Assembly: GCF_005047355.1 (NCBI RefSeq)
Contig: NZ_SUMC01000006.1
Coordinates: 186,001 to 250,000 of the forward strand
Length of the DNA stretch: 64,000 bases
Direction: 5' to 3'
DNA from: Actinacidiphila oryziradicis
Lineage (GTDB): Bacteria > Actinomycetota > Actinomycetes > Streptomycetales > Streptomycetaceae
Part shown: piece after piece, positions 1 through 8,564 of the stretch
Layout: every line of letters starts with the position of its first letter
How positions within the stretch are numbered: the stretch's first letter is position 1
Translations under genes and position numbers: made by a program
Notes under the pieces: model-generated
Database searches by the model: none
Seen by the model: the letters and a program-made list of their open reading frames with translations, nothing else
What the model was told of the DNA's origin: nothing

Positions 1-258
1 TCTGTCGCGCAGGACATCCCGGACCCGCGTACCCGGGCGACGGCGTTCGTCGCGGTTGCGACCGAGGCTGACGCCGCTCGGGCCTCGGCCCTCCTGGTGT
101 CGGTGCTGGCCACCACCGAGTGGACAGTGGCTTTGGGCGCTCTGGCCCGGCTCCAGCCCGGCGCGTTGTCCGTTCTGGCCGACGAGTGGCTGCGGCCTGT
201 CCCGATCGGAGCCCAGCCGGAGTACACCGCGAGCCTGTCGGTGAACGCCCCTGCCTGA
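1..258 (+). CDS. Partial hypothetical protein (C-terminal 85 aa)
   Basis: The window opens inside this gene. The first frame is open from base 1 and stops at TGA 256-258, leaving the last 85 residues. The visible part is Ala/Leu-rich and probably helical, with no membrane segment and no motif I can assign. It could be the end of a HEAT- or TPR-like helical domain, but that rests on composition only. Codon third positions are nearly all G/C, which is why I prefer this frame over the overlapping ones. The next 50 bases are noncoding and are followed by transposase scraps, so the gene sits at an edge of rearranged DNA. No function is assigned. Confidence 0.55.
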   Translation, partial: SVAQDIPDPRTRATAFVAVATEADAARASALLVSVLATTEWTVALGALARLQPGALSVLADEWLRPVPIGAQPEYTASLSVNAPA

Positions 259-311
259 GCGGCGGCCCGCCGACCCCGGGGACGGCGCCCGACCAAGAAG
301 ATTCGTTTGGA

Positions 312-377
312 TCAGCGGGCGGACCAGAGGATGCCTGCGATGTGGAGCCCCGCCAGGTAGATGGTTGCGGTCTTCTT
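312..377 (-). pseudogene. IS5-family transposase C-terminal remnant
   Basis: On the minus strand about 21 codons before the stop at 312-314 read KTATIYLAGLHIAGILWSAR. I recognise this as the extreme C-terminus of Streptomyces IS5-family DDE transposases, which end with a tyrosine/leucine-rich helix of this form. Nothing upstream in the same frame belongs to that family. The fragment is fused, out of frame, to an IS1380-like piece. No inverted repeats or target duplications are visible. Confidence 0.6.
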
Positions 378-490
378 CCTCCGAGTGGCAGGTGACCAGC
401 GTGGCGTCGAGGTCCAGGACCATGCCGGGCAGACGCGGGCGGCGGGTGAGGTCGGCCAGCAGACCGGACCCTGCATGGATGACGGCACTT
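372..490 (-). pseudogene. IS1380-family transposase internal remnant
   Basis: In a minus-strand frame shifted relative to the IS5 scrap, the sequence reads SGLLADLTRRPRLPG, then MVLDLDATLVTCHSEEE. The LDLDATLVTCHSE block is the first DDE-aspartate region of IS1380-type transposases (DxDAT). The fragment has no start, no C-terminal half and no terminal repeats. Its downstream side joins the IS5 tail within a few bases near 372-380, so two unrelated transposons recombined here and both decayed. Confidence 0.65.
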
Positions 491-665
491 TCGCTTTTCC
501 GATCAAGATCCGGACGCCGCCGCAAACGAAACACGCAGGCTAGAGAGGCCAAAACAGCGTGCCCGCTCGGTAGGTCGTGCTCTACCGCCTACCGGCCCGT
601 GCGTTGGTCGTGAGGAGCACTCGTGCTGGCCGGCCCGTGCGGAGGCACCGGGCCGGCTGATGCCG

Positions 666-1700
666 TCAAGGCTGAGCCGCAGAGTGGCCGTAGTCGGGGT
701 CGTATTGCCTCATCATGCCGACGAATCCGTCCAGGAGCGCCAGCTGATCGGCTGTGAGCGGCTTCGGATCGAAGTGCATGACGTCATTACGCACCAGCCG
801 CACCCGATCGAGCTGCTCGACGAAGAGTTCTCGGTCAACGCCCGGCCAGCCCAGCTTCGGCCAGAGATCCTCACGCCTGAGGAGCCTGACGTAGCCGCCG
901 AACATCATGTGGTCCACCGCCTGTTTCCTGCCGGTCGCCACGCGCACGTCGTTCTCGTCGAAGGCACGCCCCAAGCAGCGTCGAAGACGCCGTTCGATCT
1001 CCCCCAGCGTGAAGAACGGCTTCGCGACGACCGCGAATTGGTCGGCGAGGTCAGCCGCGGTGACGATTCCGTTCACCGTGCCGTCCAGTCCGCGGACGAG
1101 TACGAACTCGTGCCTGCGGATCAGCGGCAGCGTTGGCAGCAGATGAGTCGTGGCCTCGACGAGTTGGTACTCGTTGGTGGTCGCGTTGGCAAGGCATGGC
1201 TCCCGTCCGGTCGAGTGCATGTGGGCAATGGAAGACCATGTGACGACGCCGTGGACCGTCGCGGCACCATCGAGCACCGGCAGCTGGGAGTAACCCCGCC
1301 CCGTCATGATCGTCGTCGCACGCGTGAGTGAGTCCCGGGGTGTGACCGACACCACGCCCTCGCGGGCGCAGGGCAGGTCGCCGACGCGCATGGCAATCCG
1401 GGGGAGGAGGCCGACAGCGTCCTCTTCGGCCGCAGGCTCCTCGTCACCGACAGCCGCCATCGGCTCTTCCGGCTCGGGCTCGGCATTTGGCTCACCCGTT
1501 GGCACGACGCGGACTTCGTCATCGATCGAACCGGCGGCGAATGGTGGCACGGTTGTGAGGTCGACGCGCGCCAGATCAAGCTGGATCCGCGGCACCGTTT
1601 CGTGGTTCCGCGTACGGCAGCCCCAGACGGCCAAGAGGTCGCGGATCCGGAGGGTGGCGCCCTTCAGCCCGATGAGGACGTCGTCATTCGGTGCGATCAC
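666..1700 (-). CDS. CBS-domain protein with C-terminal HEPN-like domain
   Basis: Predicted 344-aa protein encoded directly after the DUF262 gene; its ATG overlaps that gene's stop by 4 bp, so the two are translationally coupled. Residues 1-55 look like a small winged-helix segment, followed by an acidic Pro/Glu linker (about 65-95). Two CBS-like repeats span roughly 103-225; CBS pairs normally bind adenine nucleotides. The C-terminal helical part ends with RNDVMH (about 304-309), matching the RX4-6H motif of HEPN RNases and toxins. I infer a nucleotide-sensing regulator joined to an RNase-like effector, working with the DUF262 partner. This domain order is not one I can name as a described system. 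Confidence 0.75.
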   Translation of the reverse strand: MIAPNDDVLIGLKGATLRIRDLLAVWGCRTRNHETVPRIQLDLARVDLTTVPPFAAGSIDDEVRVVPTGEPNAEPEPEEPMAAVGDEEPAAEEDAVGLLPRIAMRVGDLPCAREGVVSVTPRDSLTRATTIMTGRGYSQLPVLDGAATVHGVVTWSSIAHMHSTGREPCLANATTNEYQLVEATTHLLPTLPLIRRHEFVLVRGLDGTVNGIVTAADLADQFAVVAKPFFTLGEIERRLRRCLGRAFDENDVRVATGRKQAVDHMMFGGYVRLLRREDLWPKLGWPGVDRELFVEQLDRVRLVRNDVMHFDPKPLTADQLALLDGFVGMMRQYDPDYGHSAAQP

Positions 1701-3601
1701 GAGCCGCTCCGCTCACGAACCGGCGGCTTCCCCGTAGCTTCCTCCACCAGCTGCAGGAGGCTGTCTACCCGGGCCCGGTGGAACGCCTCAAAGTCGTCCG
1801 CGCGCAACGCCTTGGGATCGATCAGATGAGTGCCGACCAGGTCGTCGAACCACGCGCCCGGTGTGCCGGCCTCCTGCTCGAAAGCCTGCAGGTAGTCGGA
1901 CGGCGCGTTCCTGCCCACTGTGATGCCGGCCCGATAGGACATGGGCGTCTTGTTAACGATGCTGGAAGCCCTGGTGTCGGCCTGGAGGCCATTGCGCTCG
2001 AACCACGCCTTGGGGAACACCTGCCGGATGTCGACGTACTGACCGACCAGTGTCTCGGCGGTGATCGGGCTCTCGGTGAAGAACCAGTCGATCGCGCCCT
2101 GCTTGATCAGCAGTGCGTAAATTCCCTTGTAGGCAGCGCTGTTGCGGGTGGCCAGCGTACGCAGCCGCTGCTCCTGGAAGGTCGCCTCGGCAATGGTGTC
2201 GGGCTCCGGGCCGCCCTGCTTGATCCAGGCCGTCACCTGCTCGACGTCGCGGACGAGCCGGCTGTCCGTGGAACCGCCGTAGAGCTCGCCGAGAACGCCG
2301 CACCAGTACCAGCGGGCCAGTTTCGCGCTTGCCTCGGGATCATCGACGGCGTCTCCCAGAATGACGCGGATGGCCGCCAGCGGCACAAGCTGAGTCCGGT
2401 ACGGCAGGTCGACCTCTCGGAAGACCGATTGGGCGGCGAGGAATTGACCGACCCAGTCGAAGGCGTCCATTACCTTCGGGGCGGTCGCCACATATTCCGC
2501 GAGCGGAAGATCGAGCAGGTCCCGGCGCTTGCAGCCGATCGCCGGGGCAGTGGCCGACTCCGGATGGACGGTGAGGAACTCTTGCTTACGAGCGTAGGTC
2601 GTGACCAGCGCGATCGCCTGGAGGAAGTCCAGGCTGGTCAGCCCGGTCTCGCGGCCGTTGTCGACGATGCCGAACACCGGGTGCACGGTGGCAAGCAGGG
2701 CCTTGGTGGTGCGCCAGTCCTCGGCGAGGTTGAAGTCCTTTCCGTGGTCCGTCGCGTAGCCCGAGTTGCCCGCGTAGGTCGCGGTGAGCAGCTCGAAGAC
2801 GTTCAGCACTACGCCGCCCGTGTTCACCCGCTCGAAAACAGAGCACACCGCGTCCTTCCGCGTCTCCTTGGGGAGGCGGATGAGCGGGATCTGGAAACTC
2901 TTGATTTTGTCAATCACCTTGTGCTGAAACGCGGCCCACATGTCCCAGTGGTCATCGCCCTTGCTTACGAACGCACGGTGCCATTTGCCCGTGCGCTCCG
3001 GGTCGAAAACCAGGTTCAGAGGGAAGAGTCTCTCCTCGCACTCCTTCTCAAGAGTCGTGAGATCGAGAGTCGCCCCGCGGCCGAACGCGCCCCGCACGGT
3101 GCGCTCTTCGGGGATGGACAGAATCGCATCATCCCGGTCGGCGTTCTCGTCCACGGCCATAGCGATGTCGATGTAGTACCACCGCTTGAGTCGCTTGTTG
3201 GCGGCATTGGCGGTTTCCACCGGAAGATCTGATTTGAGCGCCTGGTACAGAGAGGTCAGCCGCTGCTGCCCATCCAGCAGAAGCTGCTGCGGTGCTTCGC
3301 TCGGACTGACCGGGGTACCGGCGAGGGGCCGCGCCTTGAACTGGGCCTCGCCACCCGTCTCCAACGTCATCGCCACGCCGAGCGGGTAGTCCAGGGTCAC
3401 GGTCGCGAGCAGCGCCCTGATCCGGTCGTCATCCCACTTCCACTCCCTCTGGAAGTCTGGGAGTTGGATTCTCCCAGCCGCCACGTCATCCAGCATCTTG
3501 CCCAAGCTTGGGCCGTCCAGCGCCACGCAAACCCCCGGCTGCAGTGTTCCTGATCGTAAGTCAGGCAAGCATCCCACTGGGTTGTGTCCCGGGGAGGTCA
3601 T
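1697..3601 (-). CDS. DUF262 (GmrSD-like) protein
   Basis: About 634 aa as drawn from ATG 3601. The conserved region begins at residue 27 (ALDGPSLGKMLDDV), so a GTG at 3526 preceded by a G-rich stretch is an equally good start. Residues 47-56 (LPDFQREWKW) and 107-119 (LLLDGQQRLTSLY) are the two signatures of the DUF262/ParB-like nucleotide-hydrolysing domain. The C-terminal 150 residues resemble DUF1524, but the usual histidines of the HNH-like block are replaced: DIRQVFPKAW instead of a DxHHIFP form. Nuclease activity may therefore be lost or altered. GmrSD-type proteins are type IV modified-DNA restriction factors. Here the partner is a CBS-HEPN protein, suggesting a variant abortive or restriction module. 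Confidence 0.8.
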   Translation of the reverse strand: MTSPGHNPVGCLPDLRSGTLQPGVCVALDGPSLGKMLDDVAAGRIQLPDFQREWKWDDDRIRALLATVTLDYPLGVAMTLETGGEAQFKARPLAGTPVSPSEAPQQLLLDGQQRLTSLYQALKSDLPVETANAANKRLKRWYYIDIAMAVDENADRDDAILSIPEERTVRGAFGRGATLDLTTLEKECEERLFPLNLVFDPERTGKWHRAFVSKGDDHWDMWAAFQHKVIDKIKSFQIPLIRLPKETRKDAVCSVFERVNTGGVVLNVFELLTATYAGNSGYATDHGKDFNLAEDWRTTKALLATVHPVFGIVDNGRETGLTSLDFLQAIALVTTYARKQEFLTVHPESATAPAIGCKRRDLLDLPLAEYVATAPKVMDAFDWVGQFLAAQSVFREVDLPYRTQLVPLAAIRVILGDAVDDPEASAKLARWYWCGVLGELYGGSTDSRLVRDVEQVTAWIKQGGPEPDTIAEATFQEQRLRTLATRNSAAYKGIYALLIKQGAIDWFFTESPITAETLVGQYVDIRQVFPKAWFERNGLQADTRASSIVNKTPMSYRAGITVGRNAPSDYLQAFEQEAGTPGAWFDDLVGTHLIDPKALRADDFEAFHRARVDSLLQLVEEATGKPPVRERSGS

Positions 3602-3835
3602 TTTCGCCAGGCGGACAGCGAGGCGTGGTAGTCCAGGGCAGTGATGGGGTGACGCGAGGTGGGCACAGGACGGCCCGTGCAGTCGCGGTTGCCGTCAGCG
3701 GCCAACAGCACCGGGACTTGGTGCCCGTCTCGAGGCCGGTCGCCGGGAGATGCGGTGATAGCGGAGCGCGTCGTGACCGAGAGCATGGCGTGCACACCTC
3801 AAGGCCGACCTCTTCATTAGTCATATGATCGACGG

Positions 3836-5157
3836 GTGGGAATCTCTGATGTCACTCGTGACGGCGTGTTACAGGCACTGGCGGAGTACGACGATGTCGG
3901 CGGCGAGGTCTTCCTCGCGCGCTACGGCTTCAAGCCCGCTCGGACTTACCGACTCGTTCATGACGGCCGCCGGTACGACTCCAAGGCCATCGTCGGTGTG
4001 GCTCACCGCCATGTGAACGGTCACGCTCTGACCTCCGGCGACTTTTCCGGAGGCGCTGCGACGGTCGTTCCCGTGCTGGAGAAGCTCGGCTTCGTTGTCG
4101 AGGGTCCCTCCTCCGCGGAACTTGGGATCGCCGGCTCAACTTTCACGGCCCGTCTACTGGTCTCCCCGGCGTTCGGCAGTGCCGAGTCGCGCCGGCACTG
4201 ACAGGACACCTTGGATCAGACGGTGCCGTTCGCGGAGTCCGAGTACGCCGAAAAGTTGACAGGCAAGCAGTTGCGGCGCCTCACCGAACTCCACCCCGAC
4301 GGGAAGTCCCGCTTCTGGGGAGCCACGTCAGGGCACGACGGCAAGATGGCCGAAGTCACCACCGGGGATGTCGTGTTGTTCACCGGGAAGAACCACGTAC
4401 GTGCCATCGGCGAAGTCGGAGCAATCTTCCGGAACAGCTCGTTCGCCGACGTGATGTGGCCGCCGAAGCCGGGTGGCGAGAGCTGGCACACGGTCTACAG
4501 CCTGCGCCAGTTCGTACCGGCGGAGATTCCGTACGCGACGTTGAGCGCGCTCCTCGGGTACAAGCTCAACCACCAGTATCCCGGCCAGTTGGTACTGTCC
4601 GGTGAGCGGGCCCAGGCCGGGATCAATGGTCTGCTCATCACGACCAGGACCGCCCTTGAGGAGGCCGGTGCCGAGACGCCGCCCGGCGCGGTGCGCGAGA
4701 TGCCGGTGGAGCGGCAGCACAGCCGCACCACGACGGTCGAGCGAGCCGCCCAGCAGATGCTCTTCAACCGGGATGAGTCGGCACTGGTCATCGAATTCTG
4801 TGGCACTCTCACCGACACCGAGGCGAATCGTTTCTCCAGCCCGGCGGGCGCATCTGCGACATCTATCTGAACGGCCCGAGGGACGTGAGCTCATCGAGGC
4901 GAAGTCCCGCGTCGAGCGCGGCCACGTACGCGAAGCGCTCGCCCAACTGCTCGACTACGCCCGGTACGTCCCCGACCGGGTCGACCGCCTCGCCGCGCTC
5001 TTCCCCCGAGCCCTTGGCGCGGAGGGAACACAACCTGCTGCACCACTACGGCATCAACATCATCCAACGGACCGCCCCGGGCGTCTTCGATCGCCTCCTG
5101 GCTCCTGATGACGCCCGCGAGCGCATGCGCGGCATGTGGGAGTGGCGCGAGTCGTAA
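3836..5157 (+). pseudogene. Broken ScoMcrA-like type IV restriction gene
   Basis: From GTG 3836 the first 120 residues match the ScoMcrA-like N-terminal head domain (VTRDGVLQALAEYDD, then RYDSKAIVGVAH). A TGA at 4199-4201 interrupts the frame, but the same frame resumes immediately and runs to 4870 through an EVE/ASCH-like segment (GDVVLFTGKNHVRAIGEVG). Near 4850 and again near 4885 the frame slips. The continuation reads CDIYLN, then ELIEAKSRVERGHVREALAQ, a D...ExK nuclease-like core, and a last slip near 5030 leads to the end at 5157. Read together it is a modified-DNA restriction enzyme with one nonsense and about three frameshift lesions. Residues 1-121 alone could still be made as a short protein. 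Confidence 0.75.
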
Positions 5158-5351
5158 CCAAGCCGCAGCGGTGTTGCTCCGGGTGAAGGGGTCTCCGGCG
5201 CGGTCCCGACAGGAGCTCCACAGCGCCCCAGCGGTCAGTGCCACCCCGCTCTCTCCGTGACCGCCGTTGGGCGGAGCCGAGTAGGGCGGAGGCGACGGGG
5301 AGACCGAAGCGGTATTGAGCGCGGTGCCGGTGGCCGCGAGGCACTCCCGGC

Positions 5352-6098
5352 TCAGTCCGTGCGCAACAGCGCGGCCCGAATCACGGGGTCGCGCAACAAC
5401 GCGAGAGTCTCAGACTCGTCCGCGAAGACGTCCTCGGCTCCTGGGGTGACCGCCTGGTGGAACATGGCGTGGACGACGTCGGCGGTCGGCTGCTCCCAGA
5501 TGGTGTCCGCCCAGTCCGCCGCTTCGTCCAGGTCGCCCTTCACGAAGGCCTCGTGCCAACGGTTGAGTAAGGGCGGGGTGGCCAGGTAGGCGCGACGGCG
5601 TCCCCGGATGAGGATGGGCCGGTTGAGACCGAAGACCTTGATCGTCGCCTCGCCCCTGTCCGAGAGTTTGACATAGGCGCCGGCAGCGAGCGAGAGGTGC
5701 AGATGCGCGGCGGGATCCTCGCTGCTCGGGTCGATGAGCAGGGGCGTTCCGTCGCATGAGATTGGAAAGAGGTCGCGCTTCAAGTGGCTGTTGCACAGGG
5801 AGCACGCCAGCAGGTGGTTGTGCCAGTCGAAGGTCCGCAACGGATTGATGCGGACGGGCTCGAAGTGGTCGATGTCCGTGCCCTGGTTGTCTCCGCAGTA
5901 CATGCAGCGTTCCAGCCCTGGTGCCATCTCCGCCAGGGTGCGTTTGAGCACCGGGTGTACGTGCCTCCTGACGGTGGTGTGCTTCCATAACTCCTTTGCT
6001 CGCTGCCCGGGGATGGTGGCCTGCCCGATGTCGCCGGTGTAGCCGGCCATTGATGTCAGCGCAGCCTGCGGGAGCGGAGCCCGGGTGATTCGGATCAT
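5352..6098 (-). CDS. HNH endonuclease, PtuB-like
   Basis: 248 aa. The zinc/HNH core is complete: CMYC (65-68), DIDHFEPV (75-82), the WHNHLLAC segment (92-99) and CSLCNSHLKRD (99-109), ending in FP. This arrangement is that of HNH proteins paired with OLD/RecF-like ATPases in Septu and in retron effector pairs. Its ATG overlaps the stop of the upstream ATPase gene by 4 bp, so the two form one operon with the ATPase translated first. I infer that the nuclease is held by the ATPase and released on phage sensing. That role is taken from Septu, not shown here. Confidence 0.85.
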   Translation of the reverse strand: MIRITRAPLPQAALTSMAGYTGDIGQATIPGQRAKELWKHTTVRRHVHPVLKRTLAEMAPGLERCMYCGDNQGTDIDHFEPVRINPLRTFDWHNHLLACSLCNSHLKRDLFPISCDGTPLLIDPSSEDPAAHLHLSLAAGAYVKLSDRGEATIKVFGLNRPILIRGRRRAYLATPPLLNRWHEAFVKGDLDEAADWADTIWEQPTADVVHAMFHQAVTPGAEDVFADESETLALLRDPVIRAALLRTD

Positions 6099-7471
6099 GA
6101 GTCGTGCCCGGGGCGGCGGGAGCGGAGGCGGGCCGTGATCTCGTCGACGCGGGTTGCTGGGGAACTGGTCAACTTGCGCTTCAAATGGCGGTACTGAGCC
6201 TTCTCCTCGTCGTTGGCCTGGCCGCGCACGACGTCCAGTTCCAGGGCGAGGAGTTCATCCCGCTTCTGCTCGGCCTGTTCCGAGTAGGGGGTGTCGAGCC
6301 CGAACAGGTCGGAGAGTACGGCGTCGTCCCCGCTGCCGAAGATCACCCGGTCGTAGAGGTGCTGCGGCACGATCTCCACAGGGCTTTCCTCGTCGGGGCC
6401 CGGGAGCCGGATCAGGCCGCCGGGGTTGGCTGCCTGGCAGATGTAGGGGCTGTGGGTGGTGACGATGAACTGGATGTTCGGGAAGTGGGCTTTGAGCCAG
6501 CCGCCGATTCGCTTCTGCCAGGAGACGTGCAGATGGGCGTCGATCTCGTCGATGATGACGATTCCGGAACTGGGAACGTTTGGGATGCTGTCCGTCGTGT
6601 CCAGGATGAGTTCGCCATAGGCGTCGTGGATCTGCTTGAGGATGTCCACGACAAGGGCCGCCACCGTACGGTAGCCGTCGCTCATCTCACGCAGGGGGAA
6701 CCGGTGGTTCTGGTGGACGACCCACAGCCCTTCGGAGTCGACGTTGTCGATGCGGTAGTCGTCGGGGAGCAGATCGTCGCCCAGAATGGCCAGGGCGGCG
6801 GTCTTGAGGTCCCGGGCGCCGTCACGGTCCTCGAACGCGCGCAGGTGCTGCTCGATGAGCCAGCTCACGCCTTCCGCCAGCGACGCGTCCTCATGGAAGA
6901 GACTCGTCAGCCGGGCGACTGCGCCCGAGCTGGACATTAGTCGCTGGATGTCGCTGGAGCCTCCGGCGAGCCTGCGGAACGGTCCGTATCCCGCGCAGAA
7001 CCACCCAACCGGGTTGTCAGCCCACGGGCCACGTTGGGCGACTGGGCGTTCCTTCTGGTAGCCGATGGCGCTCAGCGAGGGCTGGCCGGCCCGGCTGGCA
7101 CCTGGCTTGCCAGAGAGCGACGAGTTGTCCGCCGCAGTCCACCGCAGCCCTGCCCAGATCGGCCGAACCGGACGCCTCCCCACGGTGAATTGATCCTGCT
7201 GAGGGTCGTGGATCAGGCACACCTCGGCCTTCGCCAACGTCTCGTCCCGGGCGACCCACGTGTCGAACCCCGGGACGAGGCTCCGGGCGACAGCAGGTCC
7301 GCTGATCGCCAGGGCGACCGCGCGCAGCAGGGTGGTCTTACCGGAGCCGTTGCGGCCTGCCAGCACCGTCCAACCGGCGTACGAGCCGTCGGGCCTGGTC
7401 AGGTCCAGGTCGACCTTGCGGGCACCGTGGAAGGACCTGATGTTCCGAAGCCGTAGGTTCTTGAGGTACAT
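6095..7471 (-). CDS. AAA ATPase, PtuA-like (Septu-type module)
   Basis: 458 aa. The RecF/SMC-like N-terminus LKNLRLRNIRSFHG is followed by Walker A GRNGSGKTT (39-47). A Q-loop/signature region and ALVVDILKQIHD lie in the middle. Walker B is IVIIDEIDAHLH (about 326-337), and the D-loop/H-loop block FIVTTHSPY closely follows. There is no TOPRIM domain, which separates it from OLD nucleases. It is the first gene of a two-gene minus-strand operon with the HNH gene. Family knowledge says such ATPases gate the associated nuclease. No regulatory site is evident in the 90 bases upstream. Confidence 0.85.
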   Translation of the reverse strand: MYLKNLRLRNIRSFHGARKVDLDLTRPDGSYAGWTVLAGRNGSGKTTLLRAVALAISGPAVARSLVPGFDTWVARDETLAKAEVCLIHDPQQDQFTVGRRPVRPIWAGLRWTAADNSSLSGKPGASRAGQPSLSAIGYQKERPVAQRGPWADNPVGWFCAGYGPFRRLAGGSSDIQRLMSSSGAVARLTSLFHEDASLAEGVSWLIEQHLRAFEDRDGARDLKTAALAILGDDLLPDDYRIDNVDSEGLWVVHQNHRFPLREMSDGYRTVAALVVDILKQIHDAYGELILDTTDSIPNVPSSGIVIIDEIDAHLHVSWQKRIGGWLKAHFPNIQFIVTTHSPYICQAANPGGLIRLPGPDEESPVEIVPQHLYDRVIFGSGDDAVLSDLFGLDTPYSEQAEQKRDELLALELDVVRGQANDEEKAQYRHLKRKLTSSPATRVDEITARLRSRRPGHDS

Positions 7472-7565
7472 GTCTCGTCCGCCTGGATCCCGATCTGAGG
7501 TGAGAGCCGGACAACGGATGGCTCTGCGGTGACTCTAGTCCGGCACTGCGTTGGGTCGCCGCAGG

Positions 7566-7822
7566 TCAGTGGCTTCCTTTCAAGAATGGGCTGTGTGTCC
7601 CCGACCACGTGATGGCGAGCTGCTCACGGGCCCGGGTGGCGGCGACGAACACAAGGGAGCGCTCACGCTGCAGGTCGCGGCTGTGCTGGAGGCGTTCCTC
7701 GGAGACTGGGGTAGCAGCACCGGGCTGCGGGACGTGATCCGCGCCGCCGCCGATTATCGCGACCGCTCGGTATTCCAGGCCCTTGATCCGGTGCATCGTC
7801 ATCACATGTCCCCCGGAGCCGA
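7566..7822 (-). pseudogene. UvrD/Rep helicase C-terminal remnant
   Basis: The minus-strand frame ending at 7566 contains VMTMHRIKGLEYRAVAII and, 40 residues later, RSLVFVAATRAREQLAITW. These are SF1A helicase motifs V and VI (HxxKGLEW and VAxTRA). There is no Walker A, no motif Ia-IV and no start codon: only the last 85 residues survive. The 5' side is fused out of frame to a TerD-like piece at about 7822. Non-functional. Confidence 0.7.
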
Positions 7823-7980
7823 TCACTGCGCACCTTGCCATTGGAGTCGAGCAGCAGCACGGATACATCCGCGTCCCCGTCTCCGGCAGCGCTGCTCCAA
7901 CTCAGGCTCACGATCGCGTAGTCGGCGTCCTCGCTCAGCGTTGCCAGACTGACATTGGCGCCCCTGGCCATCTCCTGCAT
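7823..7980 (-). pseudogene. TerD-family N-terminal remnant
   Basis: Starting at ATG 7980 the frame reads ARGANVSLATL, VSLSWSSAAGDGDADVSV, then LLLDSNGKVRSD. This is the first 50 residues of a TerD/CABP-type stress protein (GANVxL; W..GxGDxDxDAxxLLL; G.VrSD). It then breaks into the UvrD scrap. The normal downstream VFYNQ and Asp-rich calcium-binding repeats are absent, so the protein is dead. TerD genes often occur in stress and defence neighbourhoods. Confidence 0.6.
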
Positions 7981-8007
7981 GAGGTCCCCCCCGGTGAATG
8001 GCTGCAC

Positions 8008-8564
8008 GGAGGTGCCCGGACAACCGGTTGTGCTTGAACTTCGTTGGAACGCATCCCCAAGTGTATGAGTTGAACCCTAGCGTCCGAAACGGCACTTGTG
8101 GGCGGCGATCCACCTTGCACCGGTGTCATCCACGTGGGCGAATCGATACGGCAAGATCGCCCGAGTCGGTAATTCGAAAGGTGCCGCACCAATGGTTCGG
8201 GTACTCGTCTCGGCGCAGTATTCCACTCGCGTTGCAGCATGCTCAGGCGACGTCCAGTAGGTCACGGATGTGCGTCCCGGTGAGCCCGCTATGAGGGTGC
8301 GATTTGACGCCGACGAGATAGACGACCCGCCATGCTTACCCATCGTAGGGGCGATGAAAACATGAGGACACTCCTTCTGCGTATTGTCGAGCACTGCGGT
8401 GCAACTCTGTGATTGCCCTCGACGTGCTGCGGGCAGGTCTGTAACGTCAATGATTCGTACGGCGCTGAAGAGATCGGCGCTCTGTAGCGGGTGCGCTTCC
8501 GGTGGGGGCGCTGCTGTGCTGGGCCGTTGCCGGGAGGACCTGCTGGGCCGGACGGGGGCGCGGC
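8008..8564 (+). other. Gene-poor spacer with possible orphan C-terminal scrap
   Basis: No convincing gene here. On the minus strand about 28 codons ending at TGA 8243-8245 (VVYLVGVKSHPHSGL, then THIRDLLDVA) have coding-like third positions, but a stop lies just upstream and no start is available. It may be the tail of a deleted gene. The rest holds the presumed promoter region of the methyltransferase gene that starts at 8565. Confidence 0.3.
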
